A stretch of 64,000 nt of DNA, taken from contig JBJOOR010000002.1 in assembly GCA_046051225.1 (NCBI GenBank), positions 62,001 through 126,000 on the forward strand, in the 5' to 3' direction. Position numbers and translations under genes: made by a program. The first letter of the stretch is position 1. Each line of letters begins with the position of its first letter. This DNA comes from CAIODY01 sp046051225. GTDB taxonomy: Bacteria > Bacteroidota > Bacteroidia > Chitinophagales > CAIODY01. Under the pieces are notes generated by a model, which made no database searches, was not told the DNA's origin, and saw only the letters and a program-made list of their open reading frames with translations. Shown piece after piece: positions 55,001-61,213 of this stretch.

Positions 55001-55464
55001 TTTCACATCAATTATGTTTGCAATTAATTATTAGCGATACAATTAAACAACCTTATTTTAATTGCAGTATTGATTATACCCAAGTAGAATGTTTGTGTTT
55101 GCACAATTTACCCGATTGCCCACAAGCCCGATTAGCACAGCATCACAACACATCTACTACTAAACCATCTGCAACAGATAATGCAACTTGTTTGGTTAAA
55201 ATTGTGCCTAATCCAAATGAAGGTAAGCCCGAAATTTATTACAAATTGAGTAGTGATAATTTGAAAGATGAAAGTAGTTTAGATAATTTGAAAATACGCA
55301 TTGTAGAAAGTAGTAGCGGAAAAAATATCATTACTATTCCTTTAAACAAAGCCGCAGGTATGATTTATTGGAGTAGCAATCCACTACCCGAAGGACATTA
55401 TGTTATCATTTTACAACAAAATGGCAAAGTGTTATGCAATGCAAAAATGGAAGTAATCAAATAG
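43003..55464 (+). CDS. Giant T9SS-secreted PKD-domain surface protein (4153 residues)
   Basis: One uninterrupted frame of 12.5 kb. An unusually long signal region (about 48 residues, hydrophobic IIFMLLLISNFSL, ending VFAQ) leads in. The C-terminus is a T9SS type A sorting domain (IVPNPNEGKPEIYY, then EGHYVIILQQNGKVL). PKD domains are recognisable near residues 2379 (NRQWNFGDGSP), 2919 (TWNFGDGTPT) and 3109 (EINFGDNSAH), with a related EWTFND repeat near 3285. A calcium-loop-like DNNNDGIAD sits near 918. The rest is Thr/Asn/Ser-rich, Cys-containing Ig-like sequence. It should be exported and attached to the cell surface, as an adhesin or gliding/matrix protein; no enzymatic domain was seen. 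Confidence 0.9.
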   Translation: MKKNFNPHFCSPIGHLNFSNKKQAVSKIARIIFMLLLISNFSLNKVFAQTIKIPNANYSISICNGGYVEIRIVNKTGTASASPIYLTTDFGSIFDDLSLIDTSLASVKLLSTGARLSFATGTTTGGGKYYQINHALPANDSIQLKVYLRPVCGYLNTQPIATPPLPVTVSHVFNFSLLAGAITSSPLINTIGISPSIILTYPKIDVYCPYTRVLSSFPLAQTGLTIGAVGSCQGYYKYKTPLTVFYKYIRLLNSPTADTLDLTNPAIFLKIHDKRVDKNIQYKIKAIHVKTASGFYRICANVSSTNSTTSTTSTNPAIFKLKSKTTALQIQDTIVLNGDIFQLAKGTKKLAPNDSLVFWEECELLPKNTTTHVNEILCGQTTQTDYKTEFNCLYKVLAGDSLSSCYTNTINDCNQIAFEGHSPNLAYKSGYIRKDLCYNYQKDTTNPLFHSHTNQYYLIVGNVGNSTASHLKLEIAIRDTSPITKYILNKQRLLNAHFAIISFTNFTTLPVPTTYSLPSGTAVANCRFTYKRGLGVIPTNPYDGSYYKIDSLKSSIGDSIELKPNQALIMIWEGYHVLQECMPAGLDYWASCITTYDSCSSNIIHFGASAGWNSGAPIGTNHFYYANQSTNTYAYVCPPPSNIQSDQLQGAGLSQVIGVPDDDYSAAPVGTMKFTIPTFASKKLLPSSSNLQNQSIAVKISIGELLNVWKGDEYNLNVPCNRPDSSGNYDKNHLKKYVRFYVDTSNGGIVPQYKRVYANCIGYLNTGIGAYHHYDSVGRPTALNGVTDEILAWFDFPSGFNVSWLKRFYVEVDVQPACAHCPCGNQPYTNANNGYLAIASKMTGSKTPVSMQVYHIPDESCGNDTIGIFTNLTTPCYIPKNRYCIFNGGSGIIVQCPGCHISGLYTIKSIGSRINFGLEDNNNDGIADATMKRILFNQVHFKTNLTNPFTSVDASSIMYHDVFRIRHQSIVHLDDSIYGNYYPTAATLGMPISTLHPHEKGYTIGYVRVKTSDSIAVFNYKNPTDSIHLQKNIPSLIVWVDDGNTMNTSSYPYRSGFNAFHPNTAIYPYQTYSISSTQTDTVTPIMLFFNPSRDFRDPITREFVYDFSLSRLDSAYRKQYNTTQHLPFDYFHDKMKLFFDVTLTLNQNPAAGSASTIMQQEAVVSKAYFTFTKETPTNYTSFFDIQDAQDQPLRNDTAKKVFVATPALLDSLCPMGTIHSYPVLVNGVSKSSCDSVRWYCVKGESDFDRIGFLFKSTTFNDPDYANSYTMNFCGLGESNRMNNTYFRQFLLGKSSITSNSYSWSTTFNYEYRNWSHCKKFEITGLPYGSVIDTMNVRTYNNYSVSNYVGIIHPKKPIVMNSTTHSWIIDFDTLIAQPKFVPIANNQDSIQQSDDNEIEGFAFSVRYPTCRDSVYCTKIREFDNFNICDLNTANTNNIIQTICGTTPTPTALINSNYVNGFGIPLNANYQNCINERFFDQSLSYKTVKDDSSLNGTSKTAMLSNGHICWDSIIITQTAANGNNPWVTVKFPPLWNDNSLTVTSIILQNKVNTTIYTTSFPVAPSGLINGVQVPKYMGNHTWLFYAPTATTSGAWRTGINYLSICATYDCNHPPTDGDVVSVNAGIICDTADFRTKTDSILQLYSISCERMIDTVFLSSTHPTIGISPNKNNYSGAGLCADFNMGYTIRNEGNECLQNVSIKINIPTTSNFSLTQATYTGMPFGKNAVLIYKGVPKFFTIHTGLNILDSLKSSFCSNVGASLPGSHMNTTDPDSVMIIFGIHADCNLSYDLIYDTVYGYTSCGGNFYFVSPAPEPHASNPILLNPSNVYNQFQPSFSIASPFNSSCTVPDSIQLDLYSILPSGSTGSTTVSQFNKLLIKIPQGVHLTSVTNNNNTLAVSNYQNCAVCKTTALNAICDSLIDSSFVYEVDLSSLQGISLLLHNPLSFQIHFTIDSSTACNSKWNAVVATSAQVSCSGSNCSFCSAQTPAVSKQMLFDLPIPTLTTYTTFCTGKGMAIAANACKHLTWIVNNNSFSNTKDTLLINSSGTYNIVAMNSLVANGVCRSDSSSIANLIITPKVTFTTTNSITPCSLQSNGQINITIANGTAPYYINFNGSVFPNTTNSFTQSNLTSGLYPIQITDSTTCSTTDTIILPTSTICGDRAICIGNTYAYFINSNIATQFSWTALGGSIVSNTPQSTVGIKWTRAGTDTLILVGKNILNQIVLTDTVLIFAKPKPMPIIGVVGGWNSCFKVTPEIVGGNIVGYDTCFQFCVHNALQFTSPYVAGHSYHWLTSNCNILNGINSDTVTILFDSLGSGSLTLTETDTTTNCTQTISKCFYIIAKPIAKALCLNYTMTNQVINICNSVSLNFADSSAPASSLINRQWNFGDGSPIVNTTGTFVNHTYTTGGTYHLTLTIENTCHCTDTFKITVNVSALPGVPVLCATTKCYNDTSTYYTTATTCSSYVWTVTNGAIVSGQSTPSIKVKWNGATNNPTGNIALAISGCAAFCTIPTNIVVPIITPTTKINCPITICKNDKIIVSVPAVQGNTYTWSSSTPSKVQFYGSLNSSNVWIRAAGNVGDVIRLHVDYYNCTIGCSGHADTTIIIRGQYAVQCFTGISCTKVCSGTGAWFTTNQYLIDSTKKFDWYYTLANSNAYFVYTSHTNKFFATFPVVSVPTPYWVYAHVDTASKYCNSSDPYIEVMVYPLPLKPTLAQILKDSCVCAYSNIVLSGVPQPNQYFTWSTNYANANPQSAVGNTFATFLNGAAPYTFAVRQVMTDEPHCQGDTLQFKVMNCHPPTGTIHGDSLVCANSISNLIAPSGFDSYEWKLVNNKDGTILKGQGTNFVTIQWNNPTANTNYTLSSYNIELKVKFCGKTLPTIKKYVVNILMPPTISITTPTTIFCTDKKVIFTANNVVSSPCALTGDFTWNFGDGTPTVTTSTNQVAHSYKIVGIYNITVAAQNNSSSHILETAIISVNVGLTPIVSLRATDSICPIAVLHARITNSLTGSFSYQYLNPTLPIITHNSSSVVDSVHHYSSYYNGNQVVVKVTNTVNGCIGESNLQTFCGDTAHHGNSQPSSYGYLTHSLKKCTGTDTIWLHVKSNLPNSYLPAAQFEINFGDNSAHLLYYPTPLQYTNAPFVSIPFVHTYTNAGKFDVEVAMKGGTPSRTATFFKTFEVPLIPDFTVLNYCNTSNAKQSQVLALNKVLHNPTTITWSGALSNTTPTALSIGSSYTETMVVTDAASPQNTCTLVKTFAVPAFPMVTIADSPWVNQCELTPLKFIGNTTSNVLGWEWTFNDLQINPYNIFYSNLKNPKEAFHFHNLTAITPKGRVDITLQITDTMLCKSSVLNIHSSSVWVDTVKEKSLLDIQLTPPVRTNCIKVGDTVGVSVKKIVAPPTVFYPPFSFTWHTGIQPYSSTNAISQAVIYQPGNYWLSVVDGNGCSTNSALSISPQFILPPTINLTGKTDLCAGEAAEYSFDAGTNYTYHWTLYNKNNVVVLAGATSSIHVPTSTFLSNLSPYKVIASMQYLSGATCGAFDSLKIKIHAPPTAAIPSLSPSSYCLQGNNPITITASASGGKPPYTYYWMDGTWGTGLSQTTALYGGQYGYHVVDSLGCSSGIAYVNIKPTADFSALLTGCLTLCDTQKLCAANDPNYPNVSWLFNGTPVSASQVIQNNALLPAQSGFYQEVMCNGSCCDTSAVVDIQVIPCSFCCHADVFNIDTIFCIGNDKAGKMQYQFRLRLTHNCPSAAVLQFQTGYGNVGNLSTTTVVPGNNTIWGIYTNTAAQTQFCATVSVSGADTCAHDVPCINLPNNCVAYSPCNMSIAYRQDRCIGIDAKGNPMYIIDVDITNNYSMPVDDTLFSYQGIVTNNIVTSIPPNNTVSTQIIFTDTLPFDGYICLYGKTVDPTTGTPCQSVTCFALTSSNQCIQTTGCTFDACIEGIACLGFDTLGNPMYQVSVHFNNPFGGYNLNAILSIISTSGLITNLTPVTPIGGSNVATFIFTDNTLSHQLCLQLIISDTIKQPYFNCSIDYTQVECLCLHNLPDCPQARLAQHHNTSTTKPSATDNATCLVKIVPNPNEGKPEIYYKLSSDNLKDESSLDNLKIRIVESSSGKNIITIPLNKAAGMIYWSSNPLPEGHYVIILQQNGKVLCNAKMEVIK

Positions 55465-55467
55465 TAG

Positions 55468-55528
55468 AGCCATGCAATTGCATGGCTTAAAATAGATGTG
55501 TTGTAAATTATTTTGCAACACATCTATT
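55468..55528. terminator. Two consecutive perfect hairpins after the giant gene
   Basis: AGCCATGCAATTGCATGGCT (55468-55487) is a perfect 20-bp palindrome 3 bp after the stop. AATAGATGTGTTG (55491-55503) pairs perfectly with CAACACATCTATT (55516-55528), extended by inner A/T pairs. Neither is followed by a long T-run, but together they are a likely transcript end. Confidence 0.6.
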
Positions 55529-55603
55529 CATCTAATATCTTTACAATAAAAAACAATACTAATGAAATCAATTATTCATCAACTCCTAAAAAAATAAATT
55601 ACC

Positions 55604-57727
55604 ATGAGCAAAAAAATAATTCTGTTACTTGTTTTTGTTTTTAATTATTCATTATTGAGTATAAATTGTAATGCTCAAATCCCAACTGCCAAAGGCAATT
55701 GGCAATGGATTAATGGGTTGAGTAGTGGAATATCAATTAGCATGATGCGAACAGATACTAAAGGGAATACCTATGCGTGCGGCAAAATTATTGGGAACGG
55801 TTATATTAAAACCAAGTTACAACATAGTAACAGAACACAGCTAAATGATAAATTCCAAAAAGCAGGTGATTACACAGCATTTATAGCTAAGTATGATTGT
55901 AACGGTGGGCTTACTTGGTTTAAGCAATTAGCTGATACAGCGTTTGGTACGAATATAGGAGATATTGTTCTTGATTCATTAGGCAACATTTATGCAATGG
56001 GAAATATAAACTATGGATATGGTAATACTTATTGGGATGATTCAATAATAATTGCAGACTTAAACCCCAATCCTCCACCGAATGGCTTTGGAACTGCTAT
56101 TGTTTTAAAGATAAATAATAATGGCAAATTACTTTGGCAATGGACTTTACAGGGTCAATTTGGTTTAACAACTCAAGTCAGTTTTGCAGTTCCAACCCAA
56201 TATTTACGTACAGACCCTTCTATAAGTAGTATGTTAATACAAAAAGATACGTTAGTTATTTTTAGTACAATTGATTCAGGGATTAATAATTATAGTTGGC
56301 ATTCCGATATTTTTGATTTTAATACTAACACAGGATTGTTGTTTCGGCAATCTAAAATTTTTGATGGTCATAAAGTGCCAGCAGGAGCAATTGTTTCGTT
56401 CACAGGCTTTGGGCAAGATATGAATGGTAAATTTTTATTAGCCGCCAATATCCAAAATGATAGTTTTGTTTTTTTAGATAGTAGTATAAATATACCAACT
56501 ACTACAAGAGGATTTTTATTTAATTTCTCTCGAAAACATTTAGAAAAAATGTTATTTACACATGATATGGCAGGTATTCAATATACTGATTTTAATACTG
56601 TGAGAAATGGGTTTGACATAGTTGCTTCGGGAGGGAGAAACAATTTAATTTTGGGAAACTATGTTGCGAAAACATATTCTACAAGTGGAAGCCAAGTCTG
56701 TAGTCCAATTTTTTCTTTTAAAAATATTGATAGTTTAAAATGGGTATTTGAAATTGATACTACATACGATGGCGGTATTTTAGGTATCTCTAAAGATATC
56801 AATAACAATGTGTATGGTTTATTGTACCACGATTCTCTTACCATTATTAACCATAAAAAATTAACAACACCATTTGCTGATGTTAAAGAATTCCCTATTC
56901 AAATAGATGCTATTTCTGGAAACATACTTAAAAGATTTGATTTCTTTTCTTTAGCAAACCCAAATCCCAATTTTTCATCCAATTACTGTAATTACAACAA
57001 TATTTTTTCAGTGAATGAAAAAGGAGAAATTATTTCAAATGGGAATTTTGCAAATAATACTATTTACGCAGGAAAAGATACTGCAATTTTTCATGGTGGC
57101 GGCGATGATATGTTTATTATCAAATACGGCTACCCTTGCAGTAGCGATAGTGCTTTGATTGAACCAGTTGCAACAGATGGATTAGTTGCCAGTTGTGCAG
57201 TTGATAGCATCAAATTAACATGGAACGACTATAGTAATATCGAGTGGGGGTATAAGATTTATAGAAATATTAGTCCCACAGGCACATTTACTTTAATTGA
57301 TAGTATTGCACCAAATAAAACAATGTATTACGACAAGAAAAGCCTTTTAACAAGTGTCAGTTATTGGTACAAAGTTGCAGCCTATAACAATGTAGGAACA
57401 GGCATTATGAGCAATATAGATAGCAGTAGTTTATGGTGCAAACCAGTTGGTGTGAATGAAATAAAAGGCAATGGTTTTGTTGGCAATATTTATCCTAATC
57501 CATCACCAACAGGCACATTTACTTTAACTGTACAAAGCAATGAAACAGGTAAAGCACAATTACAAATTAGCAACTACATGGGGCAAATTATTTTAGATGA
57601 AAATGTACAACTAAACAATATCAATCAATGGCATTTGGACTTGAGTAAATATTCAAGTGGAACATATTTAGTAACCCTGAAAACCGCATCAGGGAATTTT
57701 GTGGATAGAGTGGTCGTGGTGAGGTAA
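55604..57727 (+). CDS. T9SS-secreted protein with propeller-like repeats and a fibronectin III domain
   Basis: A 707-residue protein. A signal peptide ends NCNA. The N-terminal ~500 residues carry SBBP/propeller-like units (TDTKGNTYACGKI, VLDSLGNIYAMGNI). A fibronectin type III-like domain follows at about 540-620 (IKLTWNDYSNIEWGYKIYR ... VSYWYKVAAYNNVG), then a T9SS type A sorting domain (IYPNPSPTGTFTLTV ... GTYLVTLKTASGNF). It follows the giant protein gene and two hairpins, and both are secreted by the same route. The DNA segment ACAGGCACATTTACTTTAA occurs twice, in the fibronectin and sorting domains. Confidence 0.88.
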   Translation: MSKKIILLLVFVFNYSLLSINCNAQIPTAKGNWQWINGLSSGISISMMRTDTKGNTYACGKIIGNGYIKTKLQHSNRTQLNDKFQKAGDYTAFIAKYDCNGGLTWFKQLADTAFGTNIGDIVLDSLGNIYAMGNINYGYGNTYWDDSIIIADLNPNPPPNGFGTAIVLKINNNGKLLWQWTLQGQFGLTTQVSFAVPTQYLRTDPSISSMLIQKDTLVIFSTIDSGINNYSWHSDIFDFNTNTGLLFRQSKIFDGHKVPAGAIVSFTGFGQDMNGKFLLAANIQNDSFVFLDSSINIPTTTRGFLFNFSRKHLEKMLFTHDMAGIQYTDFNTVRNGFDIVASGGRNNLILGNYVAKTYSTSGSQVCSPIFSFKNIDSLKWVFEIDTTYDGGILGISKDINNNVYGLLYHDSLTIINHKKLTTPFADVKEFPIQIDAISGNILKRFDFFSLANPNPNFSSNYCNYNNIFSVNEKGEIISNGNFANNTIYAGKDTAIFHGGGDDMFIIKYGYPCSSDSALIEPVATDGLVASCAVDSIKLTWNDYSNIEWGYKIYRNISPTGTFTLIDSIAPNKTMYYDKKSLLTSVSYWYKVAAYNNVGTGIMSNIDSSSLWCKPVGVNEIKGNGFVGNIYPNPSPTGTFTLTVQSNETGKAQLQISNYMGQIILDENVQLNNINQWHLDLSKYSSGTYLVTLKTASGNFVDRVVVVR

Positions 57728-57785
57728 ATAGCCGTATAAAAACTTCTGAAAATATTTAAAAATTGAGAAAAACTAATTACGAATA

Positions 57786-58574
57786 ATGGTAAAAAAATTA
57801 CACATTGATAATTGGATTGCTAAAGCAGAGCCTGATTATTATACAATGTTTATAAAAGCATGGATTCCTTTCAATGCTTGGTATTTTACAACATACAGTA
57901 CGAAAAGAGATAGTGATGCTTTAGAAAAAATATACACCACATCAAACAAGATTAAGAATAGAATAATCGCAATGTTGAAAAAGAATGATTTTGAATCTAT
58001 GGTTTTTAAAAAACACATTGCAACATTACATACAGAATTAGTTAACAGAACGGTTTTGAATTATGAAAAGCCCGTTTCATTTAGTGAAATTATTTTAACT
58101 GGTTATTTCCCAAATGCTGCAACAGATACTAAGGATAATATTATTTATAAAGCAATTCCTCATAAAACTAATGGCTATAGAGCTGTTGTTGTTGCAGCAG
58201 ATGGTAGCAAAACATATATGGATAAGGCATTCAGCCCGTATAGTATCAATGACTTTGAATTAAATAATCACTATCTGGCACTAAATAAAAAAAGTCAAAA
58301 AATTATTAAAAGAATTTTCTTAGAAATCGACCCTAACAAACCGAAAGACCTAATCGCAAAGAAAGGTAACAAGTCAAGTAGTATCATTATGGATAAAGAG
58401 AAGAAAATCTATTTTATAAACGAACCTGACCTTATTGCAAATGCACTTATCAATATACTTTACACTTTAAGATGCCTATTAATTCATGGAGAATTAGACC
58501 CCACAGACATTAATATTGAAATCTACAAAAGAGCTTACTACATCATTAATCCAATTATACAAGAAATAAAATAA
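57786..58574 (+). CDS. HEPN-domain protein, candidate defence RNase
   Basis: A 262-residue helical protein. The C-terminal region has the HEPN active-site pattern RX4H: Arg229 and His234 in LRCLLIHGELDP, with helices on both sides. HEPN proteins often cut RNA in toxin-antitoxin and antiphage systems. The N-terminal ~150 residues (YTMFIKAWIPFNAWYF opening) match no family I can name. The DUF262 gene starts one base after its stop codon, so the two products are made together. I infer a role in defence from this pairing; the catalytic activity is untested. Confidence 0.7.
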   Translation: MVKKLHIDNWIAKAEPDYYTMFIKAWIPFNAWYFTTYSTKRDSDALEKIYTTSNKIKNRIIAMLKKNDFESMVFKKHIATLHTELVNRTVLNYEKPVSFSEIILTGYFPNAATDTKDNIIYKAIPHKTNGYRAVVVAADGSKTYMDKAFSPYSINDFELNNHYLALNKKSQKIIKRIFLEIDPNKPKDLIAKKGNKSSSIIMDKEKKIYFINEPDLIANALINILYTLRCLLIHGELDPTDINIEIYKRAYYIINPIIQEIK

Positions 58575-58575
58575 T

Positions 58576-60393
58576 ATGGGACGCATAGCAAATAAAATTG
58601 ACGCAAAGGACAAAAAACTTTCAGAGGTCTTAAACAATCAAAGATATCGTATTGATGCTTATCAAAGAGAATATAGATGGCAGCGAAAACAAATTGAATC
58701 ACTAATAAGCGATTTGTCAATTAGTTTTTTGAAAAACTACGAAGACAATCATACCATTGAAGATTATGACAATTACGATTGTTATTACATGGGTCCAATA
58801 GTATTGTGTGATGATAAAAGAAGTTTAGCTATTGTTGATGGGCAACAGCGTTTAACATCATTTACCTTGCTTCTAATATATTTGAAACACGAGCAGGAAA
58901 ATCATGAATTATCCGATGAATTAAAAAAAGATTTAACACCCTTTTTATATGTGAATAAAGTTGGAAAAAAAACATTAGTTCTTAATGTAGAGTCAAGAAA
59001 TAAGGTAATTGAATATTTATTTCAGAATCCAAATTCATTTTACAAAGATTTTGAAAGAATGCAAAATGCTGAAAAGGAAGAAGATAAAGAAAATTTAAAT
59101 GATGAATCGATTAGAAATTTAATTGAACGATATCAAGATATAACAAACCTGTTCCCTGAAGAAATAAAAGACAAAAATAAGCTCCCTATATTTATTGAGT
59201 GGTTATTAGAAAAAGTAGTTTTGGTTGAAGTCAAGGCTTATAATTCTGACGGAGCTTACTCAATCTTTGAAACAATGAATGATAGAGGCTTGAGTTTAAA
59301 CCCTACTGAAATTTTAAAGGCTTATTTATTGAATCAAATTGATGATGAGTTAAAAAGTATTGAAATTAATGCATTTTGGAAAGAACGTATTTCTGATATT
59401 AAAATTCAGACAGGCAACACAGATGGTGACTTGGATTTTTTTAGAACTTGGTTAAGAGCAAAGTATGCTGAAACAAAAAGAGGAACAAAACAGGGTGCAG
59501 AAAATGAAGATTTTGAACTTATTGGAACACAATTTCATTCATGGGTTAAAAACAATTCAAATAAATTATATCTAAAGCATTCAGATGATTTCTATTTTTT
59601 CATTCGCTCCGATTTTGACTTTTTTTGCAACATCTATCTTCAAATTTTTCTTCATAAAAATGTTTATGTTGAGGAATTTGAAGAAATTTATATTACTAAC
59701 TTTTACCCAATTGCAGATTCACTATCATACCCCCTCTATTTATCATCCATTTCAAAATTAGATGAAGCCGATTTAATTATTGAAAAAATTTCGTTGGTAA
59801 ATAAATTCTTAGATGTTTACGCCAATCGAAGAACAATTGCGAATAAAGCAATTACACAAAGTTCAATTAGAGGTGCGATGTATGAGTTAGTAAAATCTAT
59901 TAGAAATGAAGGATTAGACAAATTGAAAATTGAGTTAAAAAAAGAATTAGAAAAGACCAATGAATCTTCTTTTCCATCTTTGAGTATTTTGCATGAAATG
60001 AATAATTTCAGCTACTATCATTACTTTTTTGCAAGAATATTATATGAACTTAACGATAGTAAAAAGGGATTAGATTTTAATGATTTAATGAGAAGTAGAA
60101 AACAAAAATCATATATCCTTTGTAGAATTTTTAAAGAAGAAGAAATGAAAGAAGATTTCGAGAAAACATCTATTTCAATGTACGTAAATTCGGTTGCTGG
60201 ATATTGTTTAGTTAGGAGAAATGAAGTGGATGCTATATTAGAATTAGAGCCATCAAAACGAGTAAAAGAATTAATATTAAGAGGTTATTTACCTGAAATG
60301 GATGGGATAGAGTATTCCCTCATTTCTAACTTCATTAATGTCCGAGATGTAAAACTGCAAGCATTGGTGGAACAAATATGGGCGTTTAAATAA
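58576..60393 (+). CDS. DUF262 (GmrSD-like) protein, without HNH site
   Basis: A 605-residue protein. The DUF262 domain occupies about residues 10-280: YQREYRW (29-35), the ParB-like DGQQRLT (88-94) that in GmrS drives NTP use, and NDRGLSLNPTEILK near 240. The middle is helical. The C-terminus (about 520-605) has the general pattern of DUF1524 (MYVNSVAGYCLVRRNEV ... NVRDVKLQALVEQIW), but the His residues of the HNH nuclease are absent. It is thus a type IV restriction-like protein whose nuclease half looks inactive. It sits between a HEPN gene (1 bp) and a small helical gene (12 bp). Confidence 0.82.
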   Translation: MGRIANKIDAKDKKLSEVLNNQRYRIDAYQREYRWQRKQIESLISDLSISFLKNYEDNHTIEDYDNYDCYYMGPIVLCDDKRSLAIVDGQQRLTSFTLLLIYLKHEQENHELSDELKKDLTPFLYVNKVGKKTLVLNVESRNKVIEYLFQNPNSFYKDFERMQNAEKEEDKENLNDESIRNLIERYQDITNLFPEEIKDKNKLPIFIEWLLEKVVLVEVKAYNSDGAYSIFETMNDRGLSLNPTEILKAYLLNQIDDELKSIEINAFWKERISDIKIQTGNTDGDLDFFRTWLRAKYAETKRGTKQGAENEDFELIGTQFHSWVKNNSNKLYLKHSDDFYFFIRSDFDFFCNIYLQIFLHKNVYVEEFEEIYITNFYPIADSLSYPLYLSSISKLDEADLIIEKISLVNKFLDVYANRRTIANKAITQSSIRGAMYELVKSIRNEGLDKLKIELKKELEKTNESSFPSLSILHEMNNFSYYHYFFARILYELNDSKKGLDFNDLMRSRKQKSYILCRIFKEEEMKEDFEKTSISMYVNSVAGYCLVRRNEVDAILELEPSKRVKELILRGYLPEMDGIEYSLISNFINVRDVKLQALVEQIWAFK

Positions 60394-60405
60394 AAATTAT
60401 TCGAC

Positions 60406-60774
60406 ATGAATAGCTTAAATTATGAATCTCAAGCAATTCGATATGCATATTTTTTAAATCAAGCATTTGCAAAAGGTGCGAAAATTAAAAGAGCAACAGA
60501 AGAAGATTTTTTGAAATTATGCAAGGCTGAAAGTCAAAAATTTTGGGGTGGTGGCACAAAAGAAGATGAGCTAAAAAAGGCAAAAGACCAATTAAGAAAG
60601 GCGGCAGAAGCATTCATATCTAATCCATCAAGTTTAATTGAAAAAAGATTATTCAGAATACTTTTAAATGATATTGAAGAAGCAAAATCATCTGAACAAA
60701 TTTATTGTGCTGCGGAAGGGGGCTTAGAAGCAATTGAATATGTCAAACTAAATAACAGTATTTCAGCAAATTAA
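60406..60774 (+). CDS. Small helical protein, third gene of the HEPN/DUF262 operon
   Basis: A 122-residue, almost wholly helical protein with alternating charged faces (EDELKKAKDQLRKAAEAFISNP in the centre; GGGTKED turn before it). I do not recognise a family. It follows the DUF262 gene by 12 bp in the same direction. It could be an antitoxin, adaptor or regulatory subunit for the HEPN/DUF262 pair; this is inference from position only. Confidence 0.65.
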   Translation: MNSLNYESQAIRYAYFLNQAFAKGAKIKRATEEDFLKLCKAESQKFWGGGTKEDELKKAKDQLRKAAEAFISNPSSLIEKRLFRILLNDIEEAKSSEQIYCAAEGGLEAIEYVKLNNSISAN

Positions 60775-60874
60775 ATACAGCGTTTGAATTCCTCTGTTTG
60801 TTGGATTTTTAACCAACGAAATATAAAACAGTGTATGTAATTTCAATGTGCTTTTAAATCAACCAAAATAGCAC

Positions 60875-60964
60875 CATCAAATTGCCATTCTATCACCATG
60901 AATACACATGGTTACATCATGACTACATCATAAACACACCATCATAGTGTCCATTGTATCATCA
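60875..60964. repeat. Phased array of CAT-containing short repeats
   Basis: CAT trinucleotides, mostly as ACCATn, ACATCATnA or ATCATnATG, begin at 60875, 60886, 60897, 60907, 60915, 60926, 60940, 60952 and 60959, an average step near one helical turn. There is no gene in 60775-61213. The array is the left half of a repeat-rich gap and may be protein-binding. Confidence 0.55.
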
Positions 60965-61030
60965 TGCTTTTTGCTCTAAAAAAGTCAAAAATGTATAATT
61001 GGCAATCAATCTTTTATAGGTAGAACCTTA

Positions 61031-61140
61031 CCCAAAAGTTCCCAAAACAATCCAAATCGTCCCATTTCATCCCAAACCATGCCCAACTTGGAAATGTTTG
61101 GGAGAATTATACCCAAATCGTGCCAAACCTGCCCAAATCG
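61031..61140. repeat. 10-bp-phased CCCAAA repeat array
   Basis: Eleven consecutive 10-bp blocks, most with CCCAAA or a one-base variant at their start: 61031, 61041, 61051 (TCCAAA), 61061 (CCCATT), 61071, 61082 (CCCAAC), then an inverted TTTGGG at 61097, then 61112, 61122 (GCCAAA) and 61132. AATCG follows the core in four blocks, once as AATCGTGCCAAA (61116-61127). Such helically phased short repeats resemble iterons or cooperative regulator sites. Confidence 0.7.
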
Positions 61141-61213
61141 GCTAAGTAGTTTTTTGTGTTGCTGAATCTTTGCAGCATCAAATATTAATAAAAATCAAAA
61201 AACAAATTCAGCA

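Noticed and set aside
60870..61140. A CRISPR array.
   Set aside because: The repeated units are 6-12 bp, degenerate and 10-11 bp apart; there are no 25-40 bp identical repeats with unique spacers, and no cas genes.
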